From NCBI RefSeq assembly GCF_030272615.1, contig NC_081410.1:509371442-509435441 (forward strand): a DNA stretch of 64,000 nt, written 5' to 3'. The stretch's first letter is position 1; every line of letters begins with the position of its first letter. The notes beneath the pieces are model-generated. The model was not told the origin of the DNA. It ran no database searches and was given only the letters and a program-made list of their open reading frames with translations. This document shows positions 24,521 to 35,698 of the stretch, in pieces. Origin of the DNA: Cryptomeria japonica. Lineage: Eukaryota; Streptophyta; Pinopsida; Cupressales; Cupressaceae. The position numbers and the translations under genes were made by a program.

Positions 24521-25842
24521 AGCTACCAGCATATGAGACTCCCCTATCAGAATATGTATGTGCAATTGTGGGTCCAGAATCACCTTAGTACAATGAAATA
24601 TATACATATTTACATACTCAATACATGTCACCAGATCTATCTAGGAATCAAAAGAAGACATTTATTCGTTAGGCATCTAGGTACACCATTATAGCTGATA
24701 CATTGTATAGAAAGGGTTTTGATGGAACTCTTCTCCAATGCCTGGATGAGAATGAAGCACACTTTGCTTTAAAAGAAGTCCATGATGGAATCTGTGGGGC
24801 TCACCAAAGCGATCCGCCATTGTCAAAGAAATTGTTGAGAACATGTTATTATTGGCCAACTATGGAAAAGGACACTTACAAGTATGTACAAAAGTGTAAA
24901 CAATGCCAAATTCATGGAGACCTCATTCATGCACCAGCAGAAGATCTTCAACCCATTACATTACCATGGCCATTTTCACAATGGGGATTAGATCTAGTGG
25001 GTAAAATCAACCCTACTTCTTTCAATGGGCACAAGTTCATCTTGATAGCCATTGAGTACTTTACCAAATGGGTTGAGGCAATTCCTCTAACATGCACTAC
25101 TAGAAAGCATATATCAAAATTCATTCTTAACTACATTATATGTAGATACGGAATTCTAATGTGCTTTGTTACAAATAATGGACGTCCATTTAAAAAATAG
25201 GAAGTGAAAGAGTTGTGTGACAAATTTCACATAAAACAAAGATTTTCCACACCATATTATCCACAAAGTAATGGACAAGCAGAGGCTACAAATAAAACAA
25301 TATTGAAAATTCTTAAGAAAGTAGTCAATGACATGGGACGGGACTAGCATCTCCAGTTAAATCTCACTCTTTGGGCTTATAGAACAGGAGTACGCACACC
25401 TACATGAGCAACACCATATTCCTTTGTCTATGGGATAGAAGCGATAGTCCCCATTGAAATAGAAATATCGTCTCTAAGAGTCTCCTTACAAAACATCATA
25501 TCTGAGGAAGACTACAGGGTAGCAAGGTTACAATAACTCAAAAACCTTGATGAAAAAAGACAAACAACATTTAACCATCTACAAGAATATCAAAACAGAC
25601 CGAGATAGAGTTATAATAAACCGATCCGCCCACTAACTTTTCAAGTGGGAGATCTAGTACTTAAAGAGAATCAAAGGAACCTAGTGGAATGAGAAAGGCT
25701 AGGGAAATTCAAACCTCACTGGCTAGGTCCTTTCATTATAACAAGGGTCATAGGAAATGGAGCATATAATTTGGCTACCATGGAGGGAGATCCACTCTCT
25801 GACCCTATGAATAGAATGCACCTTAAGCGATATTATACCTAA
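24521..25842 (+). pseudogene. F3 integrase
   Basis: The HHCC zinc module is HDGICGAHQS ... CYYWPTMEKDTYKYVQKCKQ (24780-24910). The catalytic core keeps the first Asp (QWGLDLVGKINP). The second is Asn (CFVTNNGRPF, family TDNG), a G-to-A change. The Glu remains in SNGQAEATNKTI. The C-terminal part includes FQVGDLVLKENQRN and GPFIITRVIGNGAYNL and ends at TAA 25840-25842 after HLKRYYT, the usual Tat pol end. Stops at 24586, 24670, 25198, 25345, 25405, 25534, 25606 and 25690. Confidence 0.93.
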
Positions 25843-26960
25843 GGGTTGTATAGTTTAGGTTTTAATTTTTGCATTGCATATAATATCATTTAAAAACATC
25901 TGCATTACATATACTTTCTTTTTTTTTTAAATAAAAAATGCATCACATTCTCAAAAGTTTTTGCATTTTCATATAGCAGCATCAATAAAACAAGGCAACT
26001 ATCCAAGTTTATCATTCATTTGCATTTAAGAGAAGTATGGGTCATCTCCTTTCTTAGATATTCGGACATGAAGTCTTTGAGGTCCTAAGGTCATTCATTT
26101 ACAACATTACCCTGTGACGACGCTTTACTTATGGTTGGGTGGTGATTTCACTATTTGAGACTTGTTAACCCAAAATCTATCAATTGCTATATCTCAAACA
26201 CAATAAATATCGAATTCATTCTAGACACCTAGTTGATCATATGACTAGTGAAAAATCTAAAATTTTGCTTCAGCTCCACTGTAATTGTCACACCCAAGTA
26301 GGTTTCATTACTTACAAGTCAAGGCAAGAAAATAAAAAAGAAAAAGAGCTATGCTAAATATCCATCTCAAGGAAAAAGAGCAATGATATATAACTGAAAT
26401 ATCATGTATACAAGTGTGATAAAAAGCTTGACTATGGGAACATGCAAGTAACTCCATCAAGGCTATGAACACCTACTGGCAATGGAGCAATATTTGAGAA
26501 ATTAAAGTCTATAACCTCATCAGAGTTCGCAAGGCTCTATTTGAGATGCTTTTGAAGTTAGAATAATCCATGTAGCTAGTCATATAGGATGCTAAGGATC
26601 TTTAGTGAACACAAGAGCAGGAATTAACTCATCTGCACATACATGAGCAAAAGAAGATCAAAGTTTCAAGAACCAATGGGGAAGTTTTTCGTGTCTCCAT
26701 TTGTAAATCCTATTCACTAAGTGTGTTGAGATGAATGGTCCAAGGGACCTTAGGGATCGAATGACCGCGTATATATGAAATGTTTTGCACCTCCATTTCA
26801 ATTGATGTATTACAAATGCTACAACAAACATAGTCAACCTTGTTCGAATAGGAAATGCATCTTCATCCTGCATATTGCATTCACATAGGTCATGTCAAAA
26901 ATTCCTTGTCTCCACATGCATTCTGAAAATCATCATGTCATACAGGTCTGCACATTGGGG
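25843..26960 (+). other. F3 post-pol non-coding region
   Basis: Non-coding DNA between integrase and the A-rich array. A run of T (25920-25928) and AT-rich sequence follow the pol stop. No ORF with recognisable content on either strand. Confidence 0.5.
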
Positions 26961-27330
26961 CATAACTAACAAAATCCAAAAAATCATACAAAGTCCTGAA
27001 AAAATCCAAAAAATCATATAAAGTCCTGAAAAAAATCATCCAAAAACATTTAGATAAAGTCCTCAAAAAATCCAAAAAATCATGCAAAGTCCTAACAAAA
27101 TCATCCAAAAACATTCAGATAAAGTCCTGAAAAAATCCAAAAAATCATGCAAAGTCCTTCAAAAATCCAAAAACATTGAAAAACTCAAAAATCCAAAATC
27201 CAAAAACATTGAAAAACTCAAAAATTCAAAAACAATGAAAAACACAAAATCCAAAAACATTGAAAAACTCAAAATCCAAAAACATTGAAAAACTCAAAAT
27301 CCAAAAACATCTGCAAAAACTCCTGAAAAA
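26961..27330 (+). repeat. A-rich tandem repeats downstream of F3 pol
   Basis: Two adjoining arrays. First are units of about 35-60 bp with ccaaaaaatcat(a/g)(c/t)aaagtcctgaaaaaa (26961-27160). Then come shorter units of about 27 bp with aaaatccaaaaacattgaaa aactc (27160-27330). Tandem arrays between pol and the 3' LTR are a known Tat/Ogre trait and a source of satellites. Confidence 0.85.
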
Positions 27331-28599
27331 TTCAATCAAAAACATTCAAATATCGATCCACATAATCCAGAAACATCGAAAAGGCTCTTGGAAAAGAACT
27401 AAAAATAAAAAATCAATCAATCAAAAAAACTTCTAATAAAATGTCTTGTGAGAAACAAATACCATAGCAGATATCCAGCAAACACTTTGCACGAAGTTAA
27501 CAAAGGATACGACTATCTAGTCAAACATCTGCAATCAACTAATCAAACTATCTTATCAATTGTATCATATCCATATCAACATGATCATTATCTTGTCTTA
27601 AACAAAAGAGGATACACTCGAAATGTGACAGGTCTGTCTTAAATGGGGTCCACAACTTTCTGAGATTAGACATTATCAACCATCACATCAAGCAACTGAG
27701 AACAAAGACACAAGGTCTGTATAGTTGTTGAATTCTGTCCAGGTCAGTCTTTATCTTTTTATCATTTGGTGACAGATATTGTTCCTATGCTACTTAACGA
27801 TGTCCACAAGTGACTAGAGGTGCTATGATGGGCATTATCTTTTTCTTTGTTTGTCATTTGTGGTGTGAACCGATGAAATTCTCAGGAAATTTCTCTAGTG
27901 GGTGTCTGTGATAGGAGCTTCCAGCTATTGGATGCCACACATAACTTGACCCCTAGCGTAATTCCCAGAATGGAGGGTTCACTCCTTGTCTTCTATGTGT
28001 TTGTTTCTACAATGAGACATCTTTGCATCTTGGTTCCTTATACCCTAATGTGCTAAGCTTCATTGTTCAATAATAAGGCTCAGTGATGAATATGTATTGA
28101 CACAATAAAATATGTGACACAGGTTCGTGATTCATTCAATTTCATTCTCATTCTCATCTCATTTTGTTATTCATAGTTTGTTGATTTTTTATCATCTTTC
28201 TAAATCACATTCTTTCTCACATTATTTCTACCATCAATTCTTCTCTCTATCATCTAACTAACATTTCTTCAAGGTGTATCTGAGTTAAAATTGGTTCAAC
28301 CATTATCATACAAAAAAGAATTCATTATAGATTCATTTGCATTCATTATAGATTCATTTGCATTCATTTAGATTTCATTTGTACCATTAATACATACATG
28401 TACTACCATTGCATTCAAAATCATATAGAATCAAATAGATAAGCATCATAAAACTCATAGCATCATATAAGCATACATGGGAAGATAAACATAAATAGAT
28501 CACTATCAAAAACCTCCATATCATATATATATCTAAAAAAATGATAATGTGTGTGAATACAATAAATAAGCCCAAAGGCTCAGATAACATGATCAACCA
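27331..28599 (+). other. F3 3' region, non-coding
   Basis: No coding recognised. A small direct repeat, ttcattatagattcatttgc, occurs in tandem at 28320-28360. Confidence 0.5.
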
Positions 28600-30261
28600 A
28601 CACTCCCTCTGTCAGCAAGTGGATCCTATCCACTAGATCCTACCCCAGGATGTCGAGGTGGTCCCATAATGCAACCATTGATAGTCCATCATGAAGTAGA
28701 TCTACTTGATCTCCTCCCCATAAACATACTGAAGCTAGGATCTCTCTGACCCTCAGGGATGGCTCGCTCATATGCTTGTCTATAATAAATAGCCTCCTGT
28801 GTAGCAGTGAAATATCTATCTGCCTGGTCGCACGCATTGGTACCTTCTCTAAAAAGTTGATCAAGGCATCTATGGTAATCTGACATCTTTGCACTGCCTC
28901 ATCTCTCTCCCTCTAGAGACAATCTCTCAGCCTTAAGGGCACCATAATCTGCACGGTAAGTCTCTCACTTGATATCTCATCTAGCGACCTCATCCTTCAA
29001 ACTCTAGACCTGCACTCTAAGAGTCTATAGCTCATCCTCATCACCAACCTACCCTCTCCCACCCTTGGCAATAGGAACATCCTCTAGCTCTGACATATCC
29101 TCATCATCACCTCCATCATTGCTACTCGATGACTTAGAAGAATCATCGTTATCCTCACTGCTAATAGACTCGGTGTCTCCACCACTCTACATCCTCATCT
29201 CCCTCATCTCCCTCATCTCCTCCCTCATCTCCACCACCTCCTCTCTCAGCTCCACCCTCTCCTCATCCTCTGCCTCTCTCCCCTGAATCTATCCTCAACC
29301 ATTATCTAGGATGGCAAATCTGATGTGTTGTAATTAGAACAACAGGATCAGTCAAAGGCATTGGCCTATGCCTAGCAAACCATGCATCATACTCCATCGT
29401 CATCCCTGGATCCACTGCACCTCTACCCTAACCCCAGAGTAATGGCTGTAGAGAATCAAACTCAACAAAAGCAACATGTGGCTGTATGCAAACACCCCAA
29501 TCAAATACCTCCTACAATACACGAGAAAAATATGCAGTAACCACTGGTGTCACCTGTACCTCACCAAACTGTCTCAGAACCCGCCGTGGAAGATACATCT
29601 CGATAATCTATTGGGTCTCAAAGGTCCTACCAATAAGATATCTCTGCTATCGGTAGAAAGGAAAGTGTACTGCATCATCAGGCCAACTGAGGCAATCCAA
29701 GTATGGTCTCCAAATAAAATGTTGCAATATGTCAAACTGATGTCTCCAATATAAGGTGTTCCCTGAACCCCTGTGTCTGATACCTGTTGTATACCTGAAA
29801 GCATAAGGTTCACCAGGCTGCAAATCAACATGAATAAAAGGCCTAGAAATAAAAATGTGCTCCCATACCCATGTCTGGAGAAAAGTAACACCACAAGTGA
29901 TAGAATGGTATCCAAGATACACAATACCATGCATCTGATAGTACAACATGGCTAGTAGTAAAGGACACCATGCATACAGTCAACGATGAACAATCATATC
30001 ATGGAGCACTCTACCCCATCCAACTGGAAACCCACGACCTTGTCTGTCAGGTATCAGTAAACCACCGATAACACCGCATAAAACAATAGTCAGGTCATCA
30101 TAGTCTAATTGGGCCCAAGGGATGTCATAATGGCCACTAATCTGCAAGTCCTGTATCTCACACTCGAAAAGTGCACATAGTCCAGCAATGCCATCATCAT
30201 GGCCATATACAACTCTCTCACCATGAATAGGAATATGGAGTATACGCCATACATCCTCAAA
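28600..30261 (-). pseudogene. Antisense plant-mobile-domain-like ORF in F3
   Basis: Minus-strand frame opposite to F3. From about 30260 leftward it reads WRILHIPIHGERVVYGHDDG, CGVIGGLLIPDRQGRGFPVG, WGRVLHDMIVHR, stop, AMLYYQMHGIVYLGYHSITC, WEHIFISRPFIHVDLQPGEP, YWRHQFDILQHFIWRPYLDC and WPDDAVHFPFYR. It then runs through more stops to an acidic Ser-rich segment (29065-29280 region) and a second frame YHRCLDQLFREGTNACDQAD (28886-28689). The Trp-rich WEHI/YRxxF pattern resembles the plant mobile domain (aminotransferase-like) family known from transposons and MAIL1-type proteins. The original start is missing, cut at 30262 by duplicated F1 sequence. The family call is by memory of pattern, not a search. 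Confidence 0.62.
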
Positions 30262-31064
30262 AAGTTCTTCCTCTGCAAGGGTTCTTAATCTCCTCTGGTA
30301 TGACATAAAGCTCTCCTCATCATCAATAGTTCTCCATCTTTCGGTTTATTGTCTGATCCAGTGGGGTTCTCCTCCACCACTACCACTCTTCCAGTAACCT
30401 CTGACTTATTAAATTCAAATGCATGGTATCCTTCTCCTCTACATTTAAAATAGGTTCCTTTGAATATCCTTTTGTCTTATCTTCCAAAGTTCTCATTCGG
30501 GTAACCATCTAGTTCTCTCCTCCAATAGAAATTTCTATCATCCTTTTGGTATGAATTACCTTCCTTGTTTACTTCCTTGTCCTTATTCTGATTTGTATTG
30601 GTTCCTCTTCCTTTGGTGTATCCTCTTCCTCCTTAAAATCTTCCTCTGGTAAACCTTCCACCTCTAGCTCTTTGTCTCTACTCATGCCTTTTATTCAATT
30701 TCTCTTCATCCTTTATTGCATACTGGTAAGCCTCTTCAACACTCTAATTTGATCATCCTGAGTTCATCTTGTATAGACATCTGCAATCCATTCAAATATC
30801 TTTCAATTTATTCAATTTCATCATCAACATGTTCGGATCTGATGTTCAACTTGTAGAATGCTTTGGTGTACTCCTTCACACTAGATTCCTTCTGTCTCAG
30901 ATTCTACAACTTTTGGAACAAAACTACTTAATAATTTGTCAGGACAAACTTTGATTTTAACTTAGCAGTCATCCTATCCCATGTCTTAATCTTTTCTTTA
31001 CCTCTTCTTTGCTTATCAAATTGCAAGTGCTCCCACCAAAGAGATGCATGACCCTTCAACCGGG
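30262..31064 (-). repeat. Duplicated F1 gag block directly before the F3 3' LTR
   Basis: About 803 bp matching 13355-14158 (about 7% different by eye, many differences being transitions). It ends at the same junction caaccggg|tgtagacacc that marks the left edge of F3. It contains the F1 RG-rich gag segment and zinc knuckle in antisense. It occupies the position of the F3 polypurine tract, which I cannot find. The left breakpoint is near aagttcttcct, shared with the other copy. Confidence 0.88.
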
Positions 31065-32159
31065 TGTAGACACCTAAAAATGTCTCAATGATCATGTACT
31101 AATTATTCCTCTAATTGATTAAATAATTCTTTAATTATTTAATTAAGTTAATTAATCATATTCTTCTAATTTCATATTTCCTCATAATCTTACTAATTAT
31201 TCTTTTTCCTATTCTATCATCATTTAATCATTCAACCCTTTTCTAAAACATTAATTAAATATTTATTATTTAATTAAATTCCATTTCTAAATAAATAAAT
31301 AGTTTCTTTAAATTATTTAATTAACTAATTAATTCTTCCATTTCCAAATCCCCAAATTCTAATTTCATTTAATTTCATATTCTTCTAATTTCTTCCAAAT
31401 TCAAATACACGTGCATGATTTCAAAAACCAAATTGAAAATCAAAGTTAAGTTCTAAATATATTCAAATACTAAATTGAATTAATAAATTCAATTATTTGA
31501 ATTAAAATCTCATGCAAATATTGATTTAAAAATCTAACTCTAAATGCAAGCACATGCTAAATTAATTAATTAAATCAGTTAATTAATTAAATCATTTATC
31601 TCAAATCTCTATTTCTATCTTTCAGTTAGCTTTTTCTAAATTAAGTTTTCTTTGTCATCCTCTTTATTTCCTCCAATCATTCTTTTTCTTCCTTCAATTA
31701 GCTTTTTCTCAATCAGTTGACTCAATTAATCTATTCAATCTATTGAGTTTCACTCCTACAATCAACAGTTCAACTATCAATTTTCATTTGAGCTCACCTG
31801 AGTTGCACCTCTTGATCAATTTGTTCCACCTTTAAATCAATCTTCTCCATTTTCTATAAAATGAGAATTCAATCTCCATTTTCAATAATCACGAACTTCA
31901 AATCTTTGTGTCACTTGCAGGTTACCAATGCAATATCTGAGAGCCATCATACCATAGAGAAGAGAAGAGCAATGGAAGTGATATGCAATCTTGGAATAGG
32001 GAGTCTTAGTTTGATTTGAATGATTTATAATTCTTATTCCTTGATATTGCATTATTTCATTGTCTTGTTTATTAGATTCTTTAATTAGATAGGGATTCAT
32101 GATTTCCCTTGATTTCTAATTGATTACTTTGTTATTAAGATGAATTTTACATGCATACA
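31065..32159 (+). repeat. F3 3' LTR
   Basis: 1095 bp, tgtagacacctaaaaatg to gaattttacatgcataca, matching the 5' LTR with about 3.5% differences. On its right F1 gag resumes in the correct place (YDGKLDSDELMDCISEMEKY). Confidence 0.92.
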
Positions 32160-32631
32160 CTGACTACAGGCATAATTCACTTTCCTCTCTTTTGTAATGT
32201 TTTTAAAGTCAAAATACTTCTCCATCTCTGAGATACAGTCCATCAATTCATCTGAATCTAACTTCCCATCATATTCTAGTGGGGTAAAATGAGGTTTAGT
32301 GTTCGCCCTACTCAAAACCCTTAAAAACCTTTCCTCCTCTGGATCAACTTCCGGTAGGTTCACTTGTTCTGTTGGGGCTTCTTCTCCTTCATCTTTGCTC
32401 ACATCCTCAACATGTTGGCCTCTTCTCTAGGCTATCTCCATGACTTCTATTCGGGTTGCTATTCCTCACAACATCTTCATTACAGTAGGGTCTACATTCC
32501 CATGCACTCCACCATTCTTAATTCCTCTTCATGCCATTGATCTAGTCTAGTCCTCTGCAATTGCAGGTCGAACCCATAATCTGCCACCCGACAACAAGAT
32601 TCAGGACATGCAACCTTTGGAACAAACTTCA
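32160..32631 (-). pseudogene. F1 gag N-terminus
   Basis: Read leftward: SKDEGEEAPTEQVNLPEVDP, then THFTPLEYDG-type text (here KPHFTPLEYDGKLDSDELMD), CISEMEKYFDFKNI and KVNYACS, where the F3 LTR cuts in. The next gag residues (TRLKGHAS) lie at 14158 leftward. Upstream to 32631 is the leader and the start of gag, with one or more frame breaks. Confidence 0.85.
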
Positions 32632-32642
32632 CTCTGATACCA
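32632..32642 (-). other. F1 primer-binding site
   Basis: The plus strand reads ctctgatacca, the reverse of TGGTATCAGAG, the complement of initiator-Met tRNA used by many plant LTR elements. It lies 5 bp from the LTR edge at 32648. Confidence 0.88.
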
Positions 32643-32647
32643 CTTGG

Positions 32648-33423
32648 TGCAGTCACCGACAAGGAGAGACCTCAAGGAGATCAATCCAAACCGGTCAGCA
32701 AGAGTAAACACAACAGAGTCACACATATATGATGGAGGCAATGCATAATAGATAGCTTTATTGCATGGAAGTTAATTGCATCCAACCTATAACAACCGAG
32801 TTACAACAAACTGGCACACAGGTCTGGTAGAATAGGTCACACCAGGACCTTGAATCAAAAGACCTATCTTCTAAGCATATTCTATCTATCTGATACTCCT
32901 TGATTCTTTGATTGATTACATTCTAAAGCATGACTACAAATATATATATCATTCCAAAGGATCCTATCAGGCCAAAAAGGATCAAAACCCGAAGAATAAT
33001 GCAAAATGAACAAGGTCGGGCTCCACCAAGAGATTCCTCCAGAAAATCCAAAGGATGAAATGTAGAAGGTCAGCCACATTCCAAGAAACATCGAGATGAA
33101 TGTCCAAGGCTCCACAAGCTTCAGAATGGATTCTGGTAGATCACTAGAATAGGTCTCAGGCAACCAGTAACAAAGGAACAATCGGTAACAAGAAACTATC
33201 AAGGAAACTAGTAGCGATATCTTCCTGTTAAGTGATCCAAATGAGATTTGGTTAGAAAGAAATCAGGGTGATCAAATAAAGAGTAGAATCCAACTCCATA
33301 GGAACCGGTGAGCCAAAACTAGGACACACAGAAAGGAAAACTGAAGCTGCAAATAGAAAGAAAATAGAAAAAGAAATATTTTTGGTTGATGCAAGATTGT
33401 TGTGAACCAGGGATGCTCCTACA
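32648..33423 (-). repeat. F1 5' LTR
   Basis: 776 bp, tgcagtcaccgacaagg to gatgctcctaca, partner of 1115-1840. The element's outer edge is at 33423. Confidence 0.88.
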
Positions 33424-34527
33424 TCATGAACACATGTACAAATCTCTATGGTTCAATCTAAACCCGCATACACAAAATTAAGGAAAAATAGTTGTGCTAT
33501 ATAAGGGCTTGCCTAGTTCAAACCCCATGTTGGTATTCCCACCTCCACTAAATAAGGCTTGATATTGCCTAAAATATGTTAATGCATTCATTCATCATGG
33601 AGGAACACATTATGATTATCATGATTTATAAAATAAAAACATAGACTTGAATGCTTGACTCTTATAGATCTATACTCAATAATGCTTGATTGAATGCTTA
33701 CTTATGTTACTTAGAATATAGGAGTTTGAAATGAGAGAAGGATTTGTATTTATATGTAACTTGTACACATCTTCAAATTTAATTTTTAGGGAAGGCCAAT
33801 ATCGGAGGGTAATTTCTTGCTACTTGCAAAGTCAATGTTTGCAATTCAAAATTTAGGGCCAATATGCTTGGATAGGGGCATAGCACACCCTAGTCCAAGA
33901 TAGGGATGTCAGTCACCTTAGTCCTTGTAGTTTGATTGAAAACAAAGGTCGAGAGTAGGGGATTGCACCACTTTTCCAAAAGTAGTCCTAAAATTGAGTG
34001 CAATCAAAAATGAATTCGATACACATTACGAACACACACCAAAATAGGCCAAAATTGAGTGTAAAATTGTAAAGGGATACAATTTACTACACTACAATCT
34101 CATATGTCTTAAAGCTATTGTTGGAAATATTATGTGATTTACAAATGAATAGAATGTGAAAGGATAGATGGGTAAAATAATAACATGTGAAAAGAAGCAT
34201 GTATAAGAAACATCAATACAATCTAATCAATAAAATAATCACAAGAAGACTAACATATCTCATTAGTCATTTAATAATATGAAAACTAAGAATCCCAAGT
34301 GCAAGCTAAAATCAAGGTATGTGAAAACCTAGCTGACAACAATGAACCTTCATAAATTTAACTATCTTAACCATTTATGTGTCACCCTTCTCTTCCTTCT
34401 ACTCTTCCTTGATGGATGTTAGGATATTAAGATTGACCTCATTACCAATTTATTTGACCCTCTTCTTATACTACCTTTTCCCTACACTCCCTTCCTCTCC
34501 ATCTCCTTAACCCCCCAACCCCCCTAT
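33424..34527. other. AT-rich non-coding spacer
   Basis: Between F1 and F4. No ORF over about 60 codons and no repeat recognised. It ends in a C-rich tract (accccccaacccccctat) that directly abuts F4. Confidence 0.6.
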
Positions 34528-35477
34528 TGGGATCCAAGAACAGTAAGCGGGGGGTGAATCAGTGTTTTGCTGGTAACACTGGATTTTATTTTTTATACCA
34601 TACACATATAAACTAGTAAACAAATAAACATATAAATTGAAACAAATAAACCATCCACATAAATGAACACCATAACATAGAATTTATACGCAGAAGACCT
34701 CAAGGAGGAAAAACTACAATGGGATTTGTGACCCACAATATCAGTCCACTAGCCATATGAAAGGATATTGCATATAATGGGGGCCTGCACATGCTGGAAG
34801 GCACACTGCCTAGAGAATAATGCTCATCACTAAAGAGTCTCACTGACTACAAGCTTCTGCTAAATCAAAACAATAAATTTGAACTCAAAAATGCATATGC
34901 TATGCCAGATAGAGTTCCAGTTCTACCTCTACTCTGTACCGTTTCAGAATCCCTAAACACTACTACTAGTATCTCTTCTCCTCCAAAAATACTTTCCAGG
35001 CTATCTAGAGATTATTGCATAATATAACACCAGCATACAAATCATCTACATACATATACTTCATTGTATACCATTCTGCTATATTCTCCTATGTCATATC
35101 ACCTTTCTACACACATCAAAATGACCTAGCAGACTGACCTATATACCCATTACAAATAATATGCCTTTTGTCGGCTTACAATGAATTACAAAAGATATTC
35201 AATGTCGGCCTCAACAATAATTACAAAATGATTTACTAAATAAATCTCCCTTGATGTCAGCTTCCTTCAAGTATTGATGTCGGTGTCGGTGTCGGTATCG
35301 ATGCTGGTGCCGGTGCCAGTGCCGGTGCCAGTGCCGGTGCTAGTGCCAGTGTAGCCCTGAATGCTCCAAAGCTGGTGTCTGCCAGTATATGCCTCCTAAT
35401 TCTGGTAAATGATTTCCATCTAATCTTGTTGCCATCAATGACAACAAAATGAATCCGATGAGTGTCAATTGCCAACA
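34528..35477 (-). repeat. F4 3' LTR
   Basis: 950 bp, tgggatccaagaacag to gtgtcaattgccaaca. It matches 40385-41301. It is longer because of a 6-bp repeat expansion at 35277-35355. Confidence 0.88.
35277..35355 (+). repeat. (GGTGCC/GGTGTC)n hexanucleotide array in F4 LTR
   Basis: About 12-13 units of gtgtcg, gtgccg or gtgcca. The other LTR has only a short run around 41150-41180. Confidence 0.9.
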
Positions 35478-35493
35478 ATCTCCCCCTTTGGCA
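35478..35493 (-). other. F4 polypurine tract
   Basis: The minus strand reads GCCAAAGGGGGAGAT immediately before the LTR start TGTTGGCAATTG. It is nearly the same as the F2 tract. A second ctccccctttggcat lies at 35641. Confidence 0.88.
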
Positions 35494-35698
35494 TTGATGG
35501 CAACATGCATGTGAAAAATGGATTCCTTGTCAGTTTAACTGAAATATGCTCCCCTTGAGCAATACACTCCTTCTGATATCCTGATATCCTTCCCATGTGA
35601 TCATGTCTAATTTTTCTGATATTTTTCACATATATACATACTCCCCCTTTGGCATCAATGCCAAAGATTGGTTAAAGAATAAATGAATACAGTTAATT

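Larger units (their letters stand above)
14159..32159 (+). mobile_element. F3: Tat-like Ty3/Gypsy element, 18 kb, inserted in F1 gag
   Basis: Plus-strand element between LTRs 14159-15252 and 31065-32159 (about 3.5% different by eye). Internal order: primer site, leader with two short ORFs and repeats, gag, protease, RT, RNase H, a second archaeal-type RNase H, integrase, A-rich tandem repeats, antisense plant-mobile-domain ORF. The double RNase H and great length are Tat-lineage traits (established knowledge). Flanking 5-mers are ccggg and ctgac. They could be one duplication changed by transitions plus one transversion, but are not identical. The 3' end is irregular: F1 gag sequence occupies the place where the polypurine tract should be. 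Confidence 0.88.
1115..33423 (-). mobile_element. F1: Ty3/Gypsy chromovirus, old and split by two nested elements
   Basis: Minus-strand LTR retrotransposon whose parts total about 6.2 kb once the nested F2 (4644-12763) and F3 (14159-32159) are removed. Order in element sense: 5' LTR 33423-32648, primer site 32642-32632, gag N-terminus, gag C-terminus with zinc knuckle, protease, RT, RNase H, integrase, chromodomain, 3' LTR 1840-1115. The two LTRs align along their length but differ by about 12% by eye. The RT frame reads directly across the F2 insertion (VPDGLPHVRS on the right joins ISHCMDLVLGAS on the left), which shows the pieces are one element. No matching 5-bp target duplication is visible (actag left, tcatg right). 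Clade call rests on RT, integrase and the C-terminal chromodomain. Confidence 0.9.

Noticed and set aside
27082-27288. Lys/Asn-rich 68-codon frame
   Set aside because: Translation of the A-rich tandem repeat.
26961-27330. CRISPR-like or other regular repeat-spacer array
   Set aside because: Units are contiguous, A-rich and variable in length, with no unique spacers; a plant retroelement context explains them.
29065-29286. Ser-rich plus-strand frame
   Set aside because: Reverse of the acidic Glu/Asp-rich tail of the antisense plant-mobile-domain ORF.
30262-30306. Apparent start codon of the antisense ORF at 30306
   Set aside because: The first 15 or so codons are F1-derived sequence from the duplicated block, so this is not the natural start.
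32160-32164. Perfect target duplication for F3
   Set aside because: ccggg on the left and ctgac on the right share only two of five bases; I report them as uncertain, not as a confirmed duplication.
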